From contig NZ_JAUNKD010000018.1 in NCBI RefSeq assembly GCF_030532915.1, positions 6,396 to 57,294 on the forward strand: a stretch of 50,899 nt of DNA, in the 5' to 3' direction. The DNA comes from Capnocytophaga sp. (GTDB taxonomy: Bacteria; Bacteroidota; Bacteroidia; Flavobacteriales; Flavobacteriaceae). The notes under the pieces are model-generated. The model saw nothing but the letters and a program-made list of their open reading frames with translations, did no database searches and was not told the DNA's origin. Positions 47,888-50,899 of the stretch are shown one piece after another; the first letter of the stretch is position 1; the number at the start of each line of letters is the position of its first letter. The translations under genes and the position numbers were made by a program.

Positions 47888-50659
47888 ATGAAAAAAAAAC
47901 AGCTGCTTAAAATGATTATGTTTTTTGTTGTGGTAGTATTTACCGCAATAAATTGTAAAAAAGAAGTTCAAGAGGAACCTTTTTTGCGAGTTGAAAATGT
48001 CAATTTTGGAAAAGAAGCTACTTCACGAAAGGTGATTGTAGAAACCAATGTTCAAAATTGGACGGTTACTGCCCCTACGGAAATGTGGTTGGAAGTAAAA
48101 AAAGAAGGTAATGGCATAAAGGTGAGTGTTTCCGAAAATAAAGATCTCACTCGGAGTGCCAAATTTGTTGTTCAAGGCGGCGGACTATCCAAAGAAGTAA
48201 AAGTCACCCAAATAGGAGCAGCGCCTGATATAGCTATTGATAAAGACAATTTCAAGGTAGAGAAAATCGCCAATGATATTACAATAATTATCACAGCTAA
48301 TGTGTCGTATGAAATAACACTTCCTGATTGGATAACCAAAAAAGGTGAGGAAGTTTCAGGGCATACAACAAAATATATTTTCAGTATTGCTAAAAATGAA
48401 AGCGATAAGGACAGAAACGGAAAGATTGAGTTGCTTTCCAAAGGAGTAAATCCCGTAATTAGTAAAACAATACAAATCGTACAAAAAGGGCAATATACAA
48501 ATGATAATGTTTCCGCCATTGAAGGTGATATCAAACTAAAAATAGCCAGTGGTTCAGCTAGTTCTTCCCATCAAGGAGAAGATATTGAAAAATCGTTTGA
48601 TGGAGATATGTCCACAATCTATCACTCGCATTGGACTAATACCGGAACGAATTACTTCCCAATTACCCTCGAATATGTGTTAGAAAACGCTCAAAATGTC
48701 GATTATATGATGTATTATCCACGTACCGAAGGTTCCAATGGACATTTTAAAGAAGTGGAAATACACGTAAAAACAGAAGGTAGCGCTGATTACACAAAAA
48801 TTAAAGATTTTGACTTTCGAGGTAACGGAAAAGTAACTCGTGTTACATTTAATCCAATCTCTAATGCCAAATCGTTTAAATTGGTAATCAAATCGGGAAT
48901 AGGTCATCAAGAGCCTGGCTTTGCCGCAGCTGCCGAAATTGAGTTTTACAGAAAAAATACTGAAAATTTTGACCCCTCGGCAATTTTTACTGACATAACT
49001 TGTTCTGAATTAAAAGCGGGCATCACCGATGGGCAAATCCAAAATATTAGCAATCCATTCTATAAGGACATAGCTCAATATATGAAATTGGGGCAATATC
49101 CCTCTGAATTCCGTATTCAAGAATATCGTGCTTGGCCCAACCCAGATGAGTACCGCGACAGATATCGTATGCAGTATTCGTACAGTAATTTGGATAACCC
49201 CACAGGAATGAGTGCTATCGAAGGCGAAGATTTGGTCGTTTTTGTTGGGCCAACACAAGGCAGACAAATCCAGATTAAAATACAAAATTTAAATAAACCC
49301 GGTGGTGATGGCTTTAACGAAGCTTCGTATCATCCGCTGTATGAAGGTGTTAATAAATTCAAAGCTGGAAAATCCGGATTGATTTACTTGCAATACCAAA
49401 CTACTGATTATCAAAATGCTCCAAAAATCAAAGTGCATTTTGCCACCGGCAAAGTAAACGGCTATTTCGATAAAACTAAACACAATGCCGCTGATTGGAA
49501 TCGTTTAATCAACGCTGCTACCAACACTTATTTTGACGTAATTGGAGAAAAAGCGCATCTTTGTTTTCCGGTAGAAAGCTACAAAACCCATACCGGTTCA
49601 AGAGGAAAAGATCTTATCGACCAGTTTGATAAGCTTCTTGGACAAACTCACAAATTTATGGGGCTTACCAAAGAAAGAAATAAGGAACTTCCTAATAGAT
49701 CTTATTTCCAAGTAATGTACACCAGTTTTATGTATTGCACAGCTTACCGTACTTCTTATAACGTTGGCACGATGGAAACACTTTGTAATCCTGATAAAAT
49801 GGGTGCAGCAACCGATAAAACGCAAACATCTATTTGGGGTCCAGCCCACGAAATTGGACACGCGCATCAGGTAAAACCTACTTTTATGTGGATTGGTATG
49901 ACCGAATGCACGGTGAATATGAATTCAATGAATATTCAAACCGCTTGGGAAATCCCTACCCGTTTGGAAACCGAATCAATGCAAGGGGAAGGAGGATACA
50001 ACAACCGCTACGAAAAGGCTTACAACATAGGGATTGTTCCTAAAAAAGCCTTTGGTGATATAGGTGACGTATTCTGTAATTTAGTCCCTTTTTGGCAGTT
50101 GAATTTGTATTTTTCAAAAGCTAAAAACGACCCTGAGTTTTCTGTAAAATTATACGATAAGGTTCGTGAAGTTCCTGTGCAAAATCCTATCAATGATGGT
50201 AAGTGTCAGGTAGATTTCACCAAAATCATTTCCGAATTAACAGGAACTGATTTGACTTCATTCTTTGAAAAATGGGGATTTTATGTGCCGATAAACAAAC
50301 AAATACACGATTATGATAGGAGAAATCTTATAGTAACAGATGCGTATGCCGGTCAAATTAAAAACGAAATTACGGCTTTAAAATTGCTTGAAATTACGGA
50401 TAAAATAGAATATATTTGTGATAGCAACTGGACATATTTCAGAGATCAATCCCCAGTAGTGAAAGGAAATGCCACTAAAAACGGTAGCCGAGTGACTACT
50501 ACGGGTTATCAGAATGTAGTTGCCTACGAGGTGTATGAAGGCAATGAATTGATTTACGTTTCTAATAAAAATTCGTTTGATATAAAACGCTCCTTCGGTG
50601 CTGACACTCGTGTTTATGCCATTGCTTACAATGGAGAACGAACAGAGGTTACGTTTTAA
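47888..50659 (+). CDS. M60-family metallopeptidase lipoprotein with BACON and discoidin-like domains (923 aa)
   Basis: M60 peptidases cut proteins next to O-glycans, such as mucins. The signal peptide ends at Cys23 (INC, an unusual -1 Asn), so it should be a lipoprotein. Residues 35-115 and 117-200 are BACON-type modules. Residues 215-360 look like an F5/8 type C domain (HQGEDIEKSFDGDMSTIYHS). The catalytic domain starts near 370. The zinc motif is H654-E655-I-G-H658, with Glu673 14 residues after His658, matching HEXXH(8,28)E. With SusC/SusD next to it, this is a classic mucin- or O-glycoprotein-foraging locus. It likely sits on the cell surface. A strong terminator follows. Confidence 0.9.
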   Translation: MKKKQLLKMIMFFVVVVFTAINCKKEVQEEPFLRVENVNFGKEATSRKVIVETNVQNWTVTAPTEMWLEVKKEGNGIKVSVSENKDLTRSAKFVVQGGGLSKEVKVTQIGAAPDIAIDKDNFKVEKIANDITIIITANVSYEITLPDWITKKGEEVSGHTTKYIFSIAKNESDKDRNGKIELLSKGVNPVISKTIQIVQKGQYTNDNVSAIEGDIKLKIASGSASSSHQGEDIEKSFDGDMSTIYHSHWTNTGTNYFPITLEYVLENAQNVDYMMYYPRTEGSNGHFKEVEIHVKTEGSADYTKIKDFDFRGNGKVTRVTFNPISNAKSFKLVIKSGIGHQEPGFAAAAEIEFYRKNTENFDPSAIFTDITCSELKAGITDGQIQNISNPFYKDIAQYMKLGQYPSEFRIQEYRAWPNPDEYRDRYRMQYSYSNLDNPTGMSAIEGEDLVVFVGPTQGRQIQIKIQNLNKPGGDGFNEASYHPLYEGVNKFKAGKSGLIYLQYQTTDYQNAPKIKVHFATGKVNGYFDKTKHNAADWNRLINAATNTYFDVIGEKAHLCFPVESYKTHTGSRGKDLIDQFDKLLGQTHKFMGLTKERNKELPNRSYFQVMYTSFMYCTAYRTSYNVGTMETLCNPDKMGAATDKTQTSIWGPAHEIGHAHQVKPTFMWIGMTECTVNMNSMNIQTAWEIPTRLETESMQGEGGYNNRYEKAYNIGIVPKKAFGDIGDVFCNLVPFWQLNLYFSKAKNDPEFSVKLYDKVREVPVQNPINDGKCQVDFTKIISELTGTDLTSFFEKWGFYVPINKQIHDYDRRNLIVTDAYAGQIKNEITALKLLEITDKIEYICDSNWTYFRDQSPVVKGNATKNGSRVTTTGYQNVVAYEVYEGNELIYVSNKNSFDIKRSFGADTRVYAIAYNGERTEVTF

Positions 50660-50676
50660 TAAGTTTTTCATATACA

Positions 50677-50714
50677 AAAAAAGAAGATTATCTCAGTAGA
50701 TAATCTTCTTTTTT
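50677..50714 (+). terminator. Terminator after the M60 gene
   Basis: A 17-bp stem (AAAAAAGAAGATTATCT and its complement at 50698-50714) with a four-base loop CAGT and T residues closes the SusCD-M60 locus. Confidence 0.9.
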
Positions 50715-50767
50715 CTTCCGATTGTCTTATCCTGAAATAGCGATACAAAAAAATTATATATCCTTAA

Positions 50768-50881
50768 TCATTTATAAGCGATAATATTCGCCAAAACCAA
50801 TCTGTCAAACAAATGCTCTCCAAAATATCGATGATTCAGCTTGTAAACAAATTCATCTATAGCTAACCCATTATAATCTGT
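50768..50881 (-). pseudogene. Fragment of a transposase C-terminus (IS1595/ISXO2-like)
   Basis: On the minus strand a 37-codon frame ends with TGA at 50770-50768. It contains DEFVYKLNHRYFGEHLFDRL, which resembles the closing 'EFVYKLNRRYFGERLFDRL' of IS1595/ISXO2-type transposases as I remember them. Upstream a TAG at 50884-50882 closes the frame, so the element is broken (or the true frame shifts here); it also runs off the window. It marks the right edge of the M60 locus as a site of past mobile DNA. Confidence 0.5.
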
Positions 50882-50899
50882 CTATTTTTTATATCTTTG

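Noticed and set aside
50892-50899. TATCTTTG at the extreme right edge, matching a -7 box.
   Set aside because: It lies at the window end with no downstream gene visible, and the motif alone occurs by chance in A/T-rich DNA.

Overview
The window looks like chromosome of an AT-rich Bacteroidota in the class Flavobacteriia, most likely Capnocytophaga or a close relative. The support is: many TANNTTTG -7 boxes (several with a TTTG about 19 bases upstream), no Shine-Dalgarno starts, a protein with a type IX secretion (T9SS) type B C-terminal domain, a SusC/SusD pair, a lipoprotein with a C-x-K-D-E export-signal-like N-terminus, and a typical flavobacterial housekeeping gene set. Genus placement is inference; no rRNA or tRNA was seen.

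Layout. 1-6.1 kb: a one-strand array of small, mostly unknown genes. It includes two leucine-rich-repeat (LRR) paralogues, a SUKH/SMI1-like gene, an Imm33-like gene and two secreted proteins that share one leader. It reads like an immunity-gene array of a polymorphic toxin system whose toxin lies outside the window. Two members carry single-base frameshifts. 6.2-12.3 kb: housekeeping genes (PlsC-like acyltransferase, recO, a dihydroorotase-like protein without its HxH metal motif, an esterase, a K+ channel, miaA, mscL). 12.4-16.6 kb: a secreted cysteine hydrolase and a lipoprotein, divergent around two copies of a palindrome, then an FAD monooxygenase with MerR and Crp/Fnr regulators. 17.0-25.3 kb: a UvrD/PcrA helicase facing a 1966-residue T9SS surface protein. 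25.5-27 kb: two small-protein genes, one preceded by a perfect 73-bp tandem duplication of its own leader. 27.1-35.1 kb: leftward genes (ABC-F, FAH-family hydrolase, DUF4230, exonuclease, DeoR, prfC, PAS protein, dps). 35.6-41.0 kb: tadA, an outer-membrane POTRA/barrel protein, fabH, accB, accC. 41.0-50.7 kb: an intergenic region with a strong small-RNA candidate, then a four-gene SusC/SusD/lipoprotein/M60 metallopeptidase locus. The right edge holds a transposase remnant.

How it works together. The right-hand locus has the architecture of a mucin or O-glycoprotein foraging system: SusCD imports, a discoidin-like lipoprotein binds, and a surface M60 O-glycopeptidase with BACON domains cleaves. 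Its susC gene contains a run of nine G residues early in the reading frame. Gain or loss of one G causes termination within a few codons, so the system may be phase-variable. That tract, the small RNA beside it, and the damaged immunity-like array at the left end are the most interesting signals.
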